NCBI RefSeq assembly: GCF_030732985.1
Contig: NZ_JASHJX010000025.1
Location: 1 to 59,642 of the forward strand
DNA: 59,642 nt
DNA from: Nioella sp. MMSF_3534
GTDB taxonomy: Bacteria; Pseudomonadota; Alphaproteobacteria; Rhodobacterales; Rhodobacteraceae
Direction: 5' to 3'
Part shown: in pieces, positions 47,000-54,981 of the stretch
Position numbering within the stretch: the stretch's first letter is position 1
Layout: the number at the start of each line of letters is the position of its first letter
Program-made: the position numbers and the translations under genes
Notes under the pieces: model-generated
Told to the model about the DNA's origin: nothing
What the model saw: the letters and a program-made list of their open reading frames with translations, nothing else
The model's database searches: none

Positions 47000-47611
47000 G
47001 TGTTCCTTGCACATGAACCCCGAACAGACGCACCAGGCGGTGCGCTTTCCGTGAATTCAAGCTGTCCTGAAAGGGCGACGGCGGCGGCGCACCCGGACGG
47101 GGCGCGGGCATCTGCCCTGCCTTGCCGTCCCTCAACTCTGCGCACGCGTTGCATCGCGGTTTATCTCCGATGGCGGGTCTGCGCCTGCCATCCGTTCTGT
47201 CGCCCGAAACCCGGGCAATTCCTGTAACAGGGCCATCCCGGCCCCGGTGATCTTCACGAAAACCGCGCCGCTTTCCCGCGCGCCGGAGATCGGTCAGAGA
47301 AACTTTTCGCAAGGCCCCGAAATTGAGAGCCTGCAATTGTGACATTAAGGGCACTTCCGGGGGGATTACAATGGCAATTCGTCACCTGACGGTTGCACTG
47401 CGCGCGGCATTTGCGGGTGAAGCCGCGGCGATCCCCTTTTCTTCTTGGGCCAAATACTCCCGCCGGAGGCATCGACCGGCCCACACAGAGCCCCACCCCC
47501 GAGATTGCGCATGCCCTCGCCATTTGACACCCAAGCGCCGGACGAGGCCGCCCCCCTTGCGGGGGCGGTTGAGACCGGCGCTCCCCCGGTCCGCCAGCCT
47601 GCTGGCGCAAA
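47000..47611. other. Long intergenic region upstream of rne
   Basis: 612 bp between the rne start and the 3' end of the DctD-like gene. The part next to rne probably is a long 5' untranslated leader. In E. coli the rne leader mediates autoregulation; here that is an inference from length only. The far part contains repeat copy 3 at 47433-47472. Open frames across the region have no ribosome-binding sites or family likeness, and no tRNA is present. Confidence 0.45.
47433..47472. repeat. Dispersed intergenic repeat, copy 3
   Basis: CCCCTTTTCTTCTTGGGCCA followed by AATACTCCCGCCGGAGGCAT. It shares TTCTTCTTGGnCCAAATACTCCCGCCGGAGGC with copies 1 and 2. It lies 140 bp beyond the 3' end of the DctD-like gene. 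Confidence 0.7.
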
Positions 47612-48931
47612 TCAGAGGTAGTCCGACCGGCTCAGACCGTATTTGGCCATCTTCTCGTTCAGGGTCCGGCGTGGCAGGCACAGCTCTTCCATGACGCTGG
47701 CGATGGATCCGCGATGGCGGCGCATGGTGTTGTCGATCAGCATCCGCTCGAAGGCTTCCACATATTCCTTCAGCGGCTTGCCCTCGCTGCTCATCTGCGA
47801 CCCTGTTTCCTCGCCTTCGCTCATCAGAAGCGAGGCGATGGAGCCGGAGCCGCGCCGTTGCTGCAGGATCGCGCGTTCCGAGATGTTGATCAGCTGGCGC
47901 ACATTCCCGGGCCAGGGTGCCTGCAACAGCTGTGCCGCTTCCTGGGCCGTGACCTGCGGCGCGTCAGTGCCATATTCTTCGGCGAACTGTTCGCCGAACC
48001 TGTTGAACAGCGTCAGGATGTCCTCGCCGCGCGCCCGCAAGGGCGGCAGGTCGATGCGCATGGCGGCCAGCCGGTAGAACAGATCTGGGCGCAGCGCCTG
48101 TTCGCAGCCGGTATCCGGGTCCGGCGCATTGCAGATCGCGACGATCCGCGTCTCGGCGGGCGTGCCCATATCCTCGATGGTTTTCAGCAAGCGCGCCTGC
48201 AGGGCCTGCGGCAGCGCCTCCACCCCTTCCAGCAGCAAAGACCCCCCGCGGGCCTGTTCGATAAGCGGCAGATCCTGCCCCTCGCCCACGGGGCCAAACA
48301 ACATCGCGCCAAGAGCCGTCTCGTCATGGGCCGCGCAGGCAACCGAGACAAGAGGCTTGCCCGCGCGCGGCCCGACCGCGTGCAGTGCATGGGCCACCAG
48401 CGTCTTGCCGGTGCCGGTTTCGCCGGTGATCAGCACATGCCCGTCGGCCTGCCCCAGATCGAGGATATCCTCGCGCAGCCGTTCCATGACGGGCGACGAG
48501 CCGATGAGCTTGCGCATAAGCACGGTGCCATCCGACAGTTCCTTGCGCAGCGCGCGGTTGTCCAGCGTCAGGCGGCGCGTCTGCCCTGCCCGCTTGGCCA
48601 GTTCGGTCATGCGGTCGGGGTTGAACGGCTTTTCGAGGAAGTCATAGGCGCCAAGGCGCATCGCCTCCACCGCCATGGGCACGTCGCCATGACCGGTGAT
48701 CATGATCACCGGCAGGCTGCTATCCATGCCCATCAGACGTTTGAGGAAAGCCATGCCGTCCATGCCCGGCATCTTGATGTCGGTCACCACCACGCCGGAA
48801 AAATCCGGGCCGATATTCTTCAGGGCCTCTTCGGCGCTGCCATAGGTCTCGGTCTGAAAGCCCGACAGCGCCAGCCATTGGCTGATCGACTGGCGCATGT
48901 CCTGTTCGTCATCGACGATTGCAATCCGCAT
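47612..48931 (-). CDS. DctD-like response regulator lacking sigma-54 contact motif
   Basis: 439 residues: receiver domain (1-120, acceptor D51 in VTDIKMPGMDG), AAA+ domain with Walker A GETGTGKT (170-177), and a Fis-type helix-turn-helix at the C terminus (SIASVMEELCLPRRTLNEKM). In NtrC-family activators a GAFTGA loop follows the LFG motif. Here the sequence reads MLFGPVGEGQDLPLIEQARG, so the loop is gone, and Walker B reads SLLLEGVE in place of the usual LFLDEI. It should not activate sigma-54 polymerase in the standard way. Rhodobacter NtrC, which lacks GAFTGA and works with the housekeeping sigma factor, is a known precedent. It is the partner of the kinase gene 19 bp upstream. Confidence 0.87.
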   Translation of the reverse strand: MRIAIVDDEQDMRQSISQWLALSGFQTETYGSAEEALKNIGPDFSGVVVTDIKMPGMDGMAFLKRLMGMDSSLPVIMITGHGDVPMAVEAMRLGAYDFLEKPFNPDRMTELAKRAGQTRRLTLDNRALRKELSDGTVLMRKLIGSSPVMERLREDILDLGQADGHVLITGETGTGKTLVAHALHAVGPRAGKPLVSVACAAHDETALGAMLFGPVGEGQDLPLIEQARGGSLLLEGVEALPQALQARLLKTIEDMGTPAETRIVAICNAPDPDTGCEQALRPDLFYRLAAMRIDLPPLRARGEDILTLFNRFGEQFAEEYGTDAPQVTAQEAAQLLQAPWPGNVRQLINISERAILQQRRGSGSIASLLMSEGEETGSQMSSEGKPLKEYVEAFERMLIDNTMRRHRGSIASVMEELCLPRRTLNEKMAKYGLSRSDYL

Positions 48932-48950
48932 GGCTCTTCCTCTGCTTTAC

Positions 48951-50717
48951 TCATTCGGCGGCGGCGCTGCCCCGATCGGCCCGTGGCAGGCGCACCTCGA
49001 ACACGGCACCGCCCTGGTCCCCGTTGCGCGCGGTCAGACGCCCGCCCAGGTCCTTGACGATGCCCGACGAAATGGCGAGCCCGAGGCCCACCCCGTCGCC
49101 GGGTTTCTTTGTCGTGTAGAATGGCTCGAACAAAGCGTCGAGATCGTCAATCCCCCGCCCGTTGTCGCGCACGGTCAGCACCACCTCGTCGCCTTCCGCA
49201 ATGATCAGGTCCAGCTCTCGCAGATCCTCGCCCTTCATCGCATCGAGCGCGTTCCTAAGCAGGTTGATGATCACCTGTTCCAGCCGCAGCCTGTCGGCCA
49301 TGACCAGCACCGGCTGGCGCGGGATGCTCTGCGCGATCTCGACCGTCATCTGTCGCAGCTGCGGTTCCATCATGGTCAGGGCCGAGCTCAGCGCCTCGCG
49401 CATATCGACCTCTTGGAACGCCTCTCCGCCCTTTCTGGCATAGGATTTCAGCTGCCGCGTGATGGCTCCCATCCGGTCGATCAGATCGTCGATCCGCTGG
49501 AACGAGGACAGCGCCTCTTCGCTGCGCCGGCGTTGCAACAGCAGCTTGGCCCCGGCGAGGTAGGTCTTCATCGCGGCCAGCGGCTGGTTCAGCTCGTGGC
49601 TGACGGCGGCCGACATCTCGCCCAGGGCCGCCAGTTTGGAGCTTTGGGCAAGGCTTTGTTCCGCCTCTTCGAGGGTCTTTTCGACCTTCTGACGTTCGGC
49701 GATTTCCCGCTGTAGCCTGTCGTTCAACCGGCGAAGCTCCGCCGATTCCCGTTGAAAGACAACCGATTGCAGCCGGGCCCGGCGGCTCAGAAGATAGAAG
49801 GCCGCCGCCAGAAGCAGCGCGAATCCCATGATCTCGAGCGCCAGAACGCCGTTCACCCGCTCGCGCACGGAATCATAGGCGGTGAACGACACCAGCATCC
49901 AGCCCCGGAACGGAATACGCGATTCCAGCCGCAGGGTGGACGAGCCGCCGAAATAGGGGCCGGGATTGGCGAAGGCCCAGTCCCCCGCCGCCTCGATGGC
50001 GCGTTCGATGGCGCTGTCGGGCGATTGCACCGCGACGGCATCCGCTTCGTTCCGACCCCGCCACCGCGGTTCCGTCGACAGGATGATACGGCCTTCGGAA
50101 TTGGCCACGAACACCGCCTCGGATGTCCCCCGCCAGCGATCCGCCAATCGTCCCAGATCGACGCGCACAAGGATCACCCCAAGCAGCAGCGAGTCATCCT
50201 CAACCCGGCGCGAGAAGGTGAAGTTGAAGGCCCCGGTATCCAGTTCCGTGGTGGTGAACACCGTGTCGTTCGACCTCTGCGCCTCAACGAAATAAGCCTG
50301 ATTTGCGTGCTGTTCCCCGATCTGGTGCCGGTCCGTTGCCGCCACAACGCGCCCGTCGCGGTCCAGCAATTCGATGGAGGCCGCGCCGATTTCTTCGCGG
50401 TAGGAGATCAGCCGCTGCGATGTGGTGGAATACTCCCCCACCGACAGCGCCCGCACCAGCGTCGGGTCGCGCGACAGCAACAGCGGCACCACGGAATTGC
50501 GCTGAAGCTCGGATATGATTGACCCGGAATAAAGCGCCAGCCGCAGTTCCGCGCGGTTGCGGGTGGTTTCGGTGAAGCGGTCGGTCAGCCAGATGTTGGA
50601 CACCCAGACCACGACCCCGGCAACCGCCAGGAACACGACCAGCAGACCGCGCAAAATCCATGCACGGCGCCCTGCCGATCCTCGCAGGGCCACATCAGAG
50701 CGCGTGGGCCTGTTCAT
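48951..50717 (-). CDS. DctB-like sensor histidine kinase
   Basis: 588 residues. Transmembrane helix about 22-44, periplasmic double-PDC (dCACHE) sensor about 48-280 (SIELLDRDGRVVAATDRHQIG, FNFTFSRRVEDDSLLLGVIL), second helix about 298-318, a coiled linker, HisKA with the acceptor in MSAAVSHELNQPLAAMKTYL, and HATPase with NLLRNALDAM, DNGRGID and GDGVGLGLAIS. In rhizobia DctB senses C4-dicarboxylates; the layout matches, but the ligand is not proven here and no dctA or TRAP genes are adjacent. First gene of the two-component operon with the regulator at 47612-48931. Confidence 0.9.
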   Translation of the reverse strand: MNRPTRSDVALRGSAGRRAWILRGLLVVFLAVAGVVVWVSNIWLTDRFTETTRNRAELRLALYSGSIISELQRNSVVPLLLSRDPTLVRALSVGEYSTTSQRLISYREEIGAASIELLDRDGRVVAATDRHQIGEQHANQAYFVEAQRSNDTVFTTTELDTGAFNFTFSRRVEDDSLLLGVILVRVDLGRLADRWRGTSEAVFVANSEGRIILSTEPRWRGRNEADAVAVQSPDSAIERAIEAAGDWAFANPGPYFGGSSTLRLESRIPFRGWMLVSFTAYDSVRERVNGVLALEIMGFALLLAAAFYLLSRRARLQSVVFQRESAELRRLNDRLQREIAERQKVEKTLEEAEQSLAQSSKLAALGEMSAAVSHELNQPLAAMKTYLAGAKLLLQRRRSEEALSSFQRIDDLIDRMGAITRQLKSYARKGGEAFQEVDMREALSSALTMMEPQLRQMTVEIAQSIPRQPVLVMADRLRLEQVIINLLRNALDAMKGEDLRELDLIIAEGDEVVLTVRDNGRGIDDLDALFEPFYTTKKPGDGVGLGLAISSGIVKDLGGRLTARNGDQGGAVFEVRLPRADRGSAAAE

Positions 50718-50757
50718 GAAACAATTCTAGGGGTTTGGCGGCAGCGCCTCAAGCCCG

Positions 50758-51426
50758 TCAGGCCGCCACAAGCGCCTGCGTCAGCCCAGTGAACATCGCC
50801 CACCCGTCGGTGCCGCCATGGTTCGCGTCGATCACCCGCTCGGGATGCGGCATCATGCCAAGCACCCGGCGGTTTTCCGACAGCACCCCGGCGATATCGT
50901 CAATCGCACCATTGGGGTTGCCCACATAGCGGAACGCGATGCGATCCTCGGCCTTCAGCGCGGCCAGCCCCTCGGCACCAATTACGTAGTTCCCATCGTG
51001 ATGCGCCAACGGAATGTCGATCTGCTGGCCCTTGTCGTAGTTTTGGGTAAAGACGCTGTTCGTGGTTTCAACTGACAGGGTCTGCATCCGGCAGATGAAT
51101 TTCAGCCCCGCATTGCGCATCAGCGCGCCGGGCAGCAGACCGGTTTCGCACAGCACCTGGAACCCGTTGCAGATGCCAAGCGCATAGCCCCCGCGTTCCA
51201 CATGGGCCGCCACCCCCTTCATCACCGGGGACTGGCCCGCGATGGCGCCGCAGCGCAGGTAGTCGCCGAAGGAAAACCCGCCGGGAATGCCCACGATATC
51301 CACCCCCTCGGGCAGGCCCTGATCCTTGTGCCAGACCATATCGACCTGGAACCCCGCCTTGCGAAAGGCCACGGCCAGATCACGGTCGCAGTTGGAGCCG
51401 GGGAAGACGATGACAGCGGCTTTCAT
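50758..51426 (-). CDS. purQ: Phosphoribosylformylglycinamidine synthase, glutaminase subunit
   Basis: Supplies ammonia from glutamine to FGAM synthase (PurL) in purine synthesis. 222 residues, class I glutamine amidotransferase fold: oxyanion strand GIPGGFSFGDYLRCGAIA, nucleophile cysteine in LGICNGFQVL and the catalytic His-Glu in MMPHPERV. The start at 51426 (MKAAVIVFPGSNCDRD) is the family start, with AGGTG a few bases upstream. Separated from purS by the alcohol dehydrogenase gene. purL is not in the window. Confidence 0.95.
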   Translation of the reverse strand: MKAAVIVFPGSNCDRDLAVAFRKAGFQVDMVWHKDQGLPEGVDIVGIPGGFSFGDYLRCGAIAGQSPVMKGVAAHVERGGYALGICNGFQVLCETGLLPGALMRNAGLKFICRMQTLSVETTNSVFTQNYDKGQQIDIPLAHHDGNYVIGAEGLAALKAEDRIAFRYVGNPNGAIDDIAGVLSENRRVLGMMPHPERVIDANHGGTDGWAMFTGLTQALVAA

Positions 51427-51496
51427 GGGGGCACCTTTCCTTGGGTGACGATCTTGGCCAGCCACTTAGCGCAAATGCGACCGGGGGCAAAGGGGC

Positions 51497-52540
51497 CTAG
51501 CGGGTGAAATCGGTGATCACGGCGACGCCCGGCGGGGTTGGTCCGTCGAAGGCCGCCAGTTCCGCGCTGGCATCCGACAGGGCCACGCGGCGGGCAATCA
51601 TCGGGGTCAGGTCCAGCGTACCGCCTTCAATCAGCGACAGAAGCGACGGATAGCGCCACGACGGCATGCCGCGCGTGCCATAGATCGCCAATTGGCCGGA
51701 ATAGACCGCATCCCAGGGCAGGGTCATGTTGACGTGGTCGCCTGCGGGCATGCCCACCTGCACCATCCGGCCCAGTTTTCGCAAGCTTTTCATGGCGTTG
51801 ATCGTTGTGACCTCGAACCCAAGCGCCTCTAGGGCCAGATCGGCCCCGCCTTTGGTGATCTCGCGCATCTCTCCCACAGGGTCGGCATTGGTGGCATTCA
51901 CAACCGCGTCGATCCCGAGTGTCAGCGCATGGTCCAGCTTCTCCTGCACCACATCGGCCATCACGACCCGCGCCCCAAGCGCCTTGCCGATCAGTGCCGC
52001 GGCCAGACCGATGCCCCCCGCCCCCCAAACGGCCAGCCATTCACCGGGACGCAGTGCCGCACGTCCCGTCAGCGCATGCCAGGCGGTTGTCACCCGGCAG
52101 CCGAGGGCCGCGGCAAGGGCGGGGTCCATGCCCTCGGGCAGGCGCGTCAGATTGGCATCGGCACGCGGCACCGTGATACGCTCGGCAAATGCGCCGGGGG
52201 CAGTGAAGCCGGGAACGATCTGCGTGGCGCAGACGGTCTGATGACCGGCGCTGCAATCGGGGCATTGGCCACAGGCAAGGATGAAGGGCGCAATCACCCG
52301 GTCGCCCTCGTGCCACTGGGTCACGTCCCGCCCCACAGCCCGGACCACGCCGCAGAACTCATGCCCCGGAATGATCGGCAGATCGGCGTCGGGGTCGGAC
52401 CCGGTCCACAGATGCCAGTCCGACCGGCAGATGCCGCAGGCCAGTACATCCAGAACCACGCCATCGGGCGGACAGTCAGGATCGGGCAGATCGGTGATCT
52501 GCAACTCCGCTCGGGGGCCAGTCAGCAGCGCCGCCCGCAT
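51497..52540 (-). CDS. Zinc-dependent medium-chain alcohol dehydrogenase
   Basis: 347 residues. GroES-like N-terminal domain with the catalytic zinc ligands (CGICRSDWH, GHEFCG), the structural zinc motif CGQCPDCSAGHQTVC, and a Rossmann domain with GAGGIGLAAA followed by an acidic VMADVVQEK, which favours NAD. Substrate unknown. It lies inside the purine cluster, 4 bp after purS and 70 bp before purQ on the same strand, so it is almost certainly co-transcribed with them. There is no evident link to purine synthesis. Confidence 0.9.
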   Translation of the reverse strand: MRAALLTGPRAELQITDLPDPDCPPDGVVLDVLACGICRSDWHLWTGSDPDADLPIIPGHEFCGVVRAVGRDVTQWHEGDRVIAPFILACGQCPDCSAGHQTVCATQIVPGFTAPGAFAERITVPRADANLTRLPEGMDPALAAALGCRVTTAWHALTGRAALRPGEWLAVWGAGGIGLAAALIGKALGARVVMADVVQEKLDHALTLGIDAVVNATNADPVGEMREITKGGADLALEALGFEVTTINAMKSLRKLGRMVQVGMPAGDHVNMTLPWDAVYSGQLAIYGTRGMPSWRYPSLLSLIEGGTLDLTPMIARRVALSDASAELAAFDGPTPPGVAVITDFTR

Positions 52541-52544
52541 CGGG

Positions 52545-52775
52545 TCAGCCCATGGAAATCGAGTAGCTCTCGATCACCGTATTGGCGAGCAGCTTCTCGC
52601 ACATCGCCTTGACCGTCTCCTCGGAGGTGCCATCGGCCAGATCGAGCTCGATCACCTTGCCCTGACGAACGCCCTCGACGCCGTCAAAACCCAAAGCGCC
52701 AAGCGCATGGCGCACGGCCTCGCCCTGCGGGTCCAGAACGCCCTGTTTCAGCATCACGGTCACGGTTGCGCGCAT
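52545..52775 (-). CDS. purS: Phosphoribosylformylglycinamidine synthase subunit PurS
   Basis: 76 residues, the size of the PurS bridging subunit that links PurL and PurQ. Sequence features: MRATVTVMLKQGVLDPQG, then ALGFDGVEGVRQGKVIELDL, as in the family. The start at 52775 has AGGTG 2-3 bases away, with GGGCAGG just upstream. The open frame to 52811 reads through repeat copy 4 and is not homologous. The leader therefore contains the repeat in reverse orientation. Confidence 0.93.
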   Translation of the reverse strand: MRATVTVMLKQGVLDPQGEAVRHALGALGFDGVEGVRQGKVIELDLADGTSEETVKAMCEKLLANTVIESYSISMG

Positions 52776-52783
52776 CGCACCTG

Positions 52784-52809
52784 CCCTTTTCTTCTTGGTC
52801 CAAATACTC
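52784..52809. repeat. Dispersed intergenic repeat, copy 4 (truncated)
   Basis: CCCTTTTCTTCTTGGTCCAA then ATACTC. The core is kept, but the CCGCCGGAGGC half is replaced by AATCTGCGCC. It lies in the purC-purS spacer, just upstream of the purS ribosome-binding site on the minus strand. Confidence 0.6.
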
Positions 52810-52841
52810 AATCTGCGCCCGCTACCCGCGCGCGCATCGGT

Positions 52842-53603
52842 TCAGTTCACCAGCGTCGGCTTGCCGCCGAAACCGGAATTCGCAGGCATCACGCCAAGGC
52901 GGCGGGCCACCTCTGTATAGGCGTCGGTCAGGTTGCCCAGGTCACGGCGGAACACGTCCTTGTCCAGCTTCTGGCCGGTCTCGATATCCCACAGGCGGCA
53001 GCTGTCGGGGCTGATTTCGTCGGCCACGATCAGGCGCATGAAATCACCGTCCCAGACCCGGCCGATCTCGATCTTGAAATCCACCAGCCGAATGCCGACG
53101 CCCATCATCATGCCGGACATGAAATCGTTGACCCGAAGCGCCAGCGCCACGATATCATCGAGATCCTGCTGCGAGGCCCAACCGAAGGCGATGATGTATT
53201 CCTCGGGCACCAGCGGATCGCCCAAATCGTCGTTCTTGTAGGAAAACTCGATGATCGGCCGCGGCAGCTGCGTGCCCTCCTCCAGCCCGAGCCGCTTGGC
53301 CATGGACCCCGCGGCGAAGTTCCGCACGATCACTTCCAGCGGAATGATCTCGACCGCGCGGATCAGCTGTTCGCGCATGTTGATGCGGCGGATGAAATGG
53401 GTCGGCACGCCGATATTGTTCAGCCCGGTCATGAAGAATTCCGACAGGCGGTTGTTCAGAACGCCCTTGCCTTCGATGGTCGCCTTCTTTTCAGCGTTGA
53501 AGGCGGTGGCGTCATCCTTGAAATACTGCACGAGCGTGCCCGGTTCCGGGCCTTCATACAGGATTTTCGCCTTGCCTTCGTAGACCTTCTTGCGCCGTGC
53601 CAT
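52842..53603 (-). CDS. purC: SAICAR synthetase
   Basis: Joins CAIR and aspartate with ATP in purine synthesis. 253 residues. [18 protein letters not shown] at the N terminus, [13 protein letters not shown] (ATP site), [24 protein letters not shown] and the aspartate-binding [33 protein letters not shown] region, here over residues 178-212, are all present. GGAGAACACAGGCAC precedes the start. First gene of purC-purS-adh-purQ. A 14-bp palindrome lies 50 bp upstream. Confidence 0.96.
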   Translation of the reverse strand: MARRKKVYEGKAKILYEGPEPGTLVQYFKDDATAFNAEKKATIEGKGVLNNRLSEFFMTGLNNIGVPTHFIRRINMREQLIRAVEIIPLEVIVRNFAAGSMAKRLGLEEGTQLPRPIIEFSYKNDDLGDPLVPEEYIIAFGWASQQDLDDIVALALRVNDFMSGMMMGVGIRLVDFKIEIGRVWDGDFMRLIVADEISPDSCRLWDIETGQKLDKDVFRRDLGNLTDAYTEVARRLGVMPANSGFGGKPTLVN

Positions 53604-53652
53604 GTGCCTGTGTTCTCCGAATCCATCACGCGGCGCCGGGGCACCGTTTGAG

Positions 53653-53666
53653 GGGCGTATACGCCC
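53653..53666. promoter_or_regulatory. 14-bp palindrome GGGCGTATACGCCC upstream of purC
   Basis: A perfect palindrome 50-63 bp upstream of the purC start. It is not the gamma-proteobacterial PurR box. Without a T-run it is more likely a protein-binding site for the pur promoter than a terminator. Weakly supported by position alone. Confidence 0.35.
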
Positions 53667-53690
53667 AAGGACCGCGAAAGGGAAGCGGCG

Positions 53691-54305
53691 TTACTGGGCG
53701 CTCAGACCCCAGAAGCCGAGCCGTCCGGTTCCAACGGCGATGATCCCGGCACGGTCGTGGAACGGGCGATGCGACAGGTCGTAATTCCGGAAATGCTGAT
53801 CATTGAGATACATCCGCGCCTGCGTTCCCGAAATCCGCACTTCCAGCACATCCGATCCGTCGCCACGGCCCACAGGGTCATCCGCGTCGCCATAGATCAC
53901 GTCCATCTCCTCGACATCGCGATTGATCGCCATCAACTGGTTATCGGCGGTCAGCAGGAAGGCGATATAGGTGCTGTGCTCATCCCCGAAATCATAGAGC
54001 AGGCCGGTGGCTGCCACGCCCTCGCCGTCATCGTTCCGGGCATAGACATTGGCCCGCAGGGTCAGGGTGCCATCGGCATTCATCAGCGGCATTTCGTAAT
54101 AGCGGATTGCCGTCGGCTGCGTCGTGTTTTGCAGAACGAACCAGCCATCCTGTTCATATCCGGTCCAGGTGGCATCCTGAAACGGTCCAAGGCCAAGCGG
54201 CTGAAGGTATTCGCCAAGGACAGGTTCCACCGTTTCCTGGGCAAGAATGGGCGTTGCCGATAGCAGGATTGCGGTCGAAAGGGCGGCAAAGGCGGTTCTG
54301 AACAT
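53691..54305 (-). CDS. Exported protein of unknown function, beta-sandwich type
   Basis: 204 residues. Signal peptide 1-22 (MFRTAFAALSTAILLSATPILA) followed by a mature domain alternating short strands, with WTGYEQDGWFVLQNTTQPTAIRYYE and TYIAFLLTADNQLMAINRD split over it. The order of strands resembles concanavalin-like carbohydrate-binding folds, but no family is recognised. AGGAG lies 8 bases before the start at 54305, ruling out the longer open frame to 54632. Next to purC on the same strand, 87 bp away, probably in a separate unit. Confidence 0.72.
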   Translation of the reverse strand: MFRTAFAALSTAILLSATPILAQETVEPVLGEYLQPLGLGPFQDATWTGYEQDGWFVLQNTTQPTAIRYYEMPLMNADGTLTLRANVYARNDDGEGVAATGLLYDFGDEHSTYIAFLLTADNQLMAINRDVEEMDVIYGDADDPVGRGDGSDVLEVRISGTQARMYLNDQHFRNYDLSHRPFHDRAGIIAVGTGRLGFWGLSAQ

Positions 54306-54504
54306 GCGATATGCTCCTGTCTGATCATTTGTGAAATCGGGTCGTTCAATAGGTCCACTATGTGGCAGTTGGCCCGATTCGGTCCAGAATTCCCGGCAAT
54401 TCCCCGTCACAGCGTCCTCCAGCCGCACAATCCACCCTTGTGCGACCTGCCCGGACCGGCCTATTTGAACAGCGACGAATGCATCTGAGTCAGGAGAGCC
54501 CAAG

Positions 54505-54819
54505 ATGACCACCTTCGATGACCGCGAATCCGCGTTCGAGAACAAGTTCGCACATGACGCCGAAATGGTGTTCCGCGCCGAAGCCCGCCGCAACAAGCTG
54601 GTTGGCCTCTGGGCTGCCGAACTGCTCGGCAAGACCGGGTCCGACGCCGATGCCTATGCGATCGAGGTCGTGAAATCGGATTTCGAGGAAGCCGGGCATG
54701 AGGATGTGGTGCGCAAGGTTGCCGCCGATCTGGACGGCAAGGCCAGTGCCGACGAAATCCGCGCCAAGATGGCCGAGCTGCTGATCGTGGCCAAGGGCCA
54801 GCTGATCAACGAAGCCTGA
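54505..54819 (+). CDS. DUF1476 protein, F1Fo-ATPase zeta-type inhibitor
   Basis: 104 residues, all helical: MTTFDDRESAFENKFAHDAE, then KLVGLWAAELLGKTG. This is the alphaproteobacterial DUF1476 family, whose Paracoccus denitrificans member is the zeta subunit that blocks ATP hydrolysis by F1Fo-ATPase. In that protein the N-terminal segment is the inhibitory part, and it is intact here. The ATP synthase operon is not in the window. Lying beside the purine genes is usual in this order. Followed by a terminator. Confidence 0.92.
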   Translation: MTTFDDRESAFENKFAHDAEMVFRAEARRNKLVGLWAAELLGKTGSDADAYAIEVVKSDFEEAGHEDVVRKVAADLDGKASADEIRAKMAELLIVAKGQLINEA

Positions 54820-54842
54820 TCGCACGCGCCAAGACGAAAAAG

Positions 54843-54879
54843 GGCCGTCCGCGCGTGTTGCGGGCGGTCTTTTCTTTTT
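54843..54879 (+). terminator. Terminator after the DUF1476 gene
   Basis: GGCCGTCCGC / GCGGGCGGTC, a 10-bp stem with two G-T pairs and a 7-base loop, followed by TTTTCTTTTT. Confidence 0.88.
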
Positions 54880-54887
54880 GAACAAAA

Positions 54888-54924
54888 GGCAATTCATAAT
54901 CTTTATGCAGATTATGCAGTTGCC
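54888..54924. promoter_or_regulatory. Inverted and direct repeats upstream of the methionine gene, candidate operator
   Basis: GGCAA at 54888-54892 pairs with TTGCC at 54920-54924, and CATAATC (54895-54901) with GATTATG (54910-54916). In addition TTATGCAG is repeated directly at 54903 and 54912. The AT-rich block lies 58-94 bp upstream of the homocysteine methyltransferase start, right after the preceding terminator, so it should contain the promoter. A methionine- or SAH-responsive repressor site is an inference. Confidence 0.45.
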
Positions 54925-54981
54925 TCAACTCCCCTGCCCGGCGCATCTAGGCCCTGCGCAGATATCTGAAAGACGACTCAC

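Noticed and set aside
54880-54981. Cobalamin or SAM riboswitch upstream of the methionine gene
   Set aside because: The space is about 100 bp and lacks the B12 box or any recognisable SAM-II pattern. The visible structure is repeat-based and looks like a protein operator.
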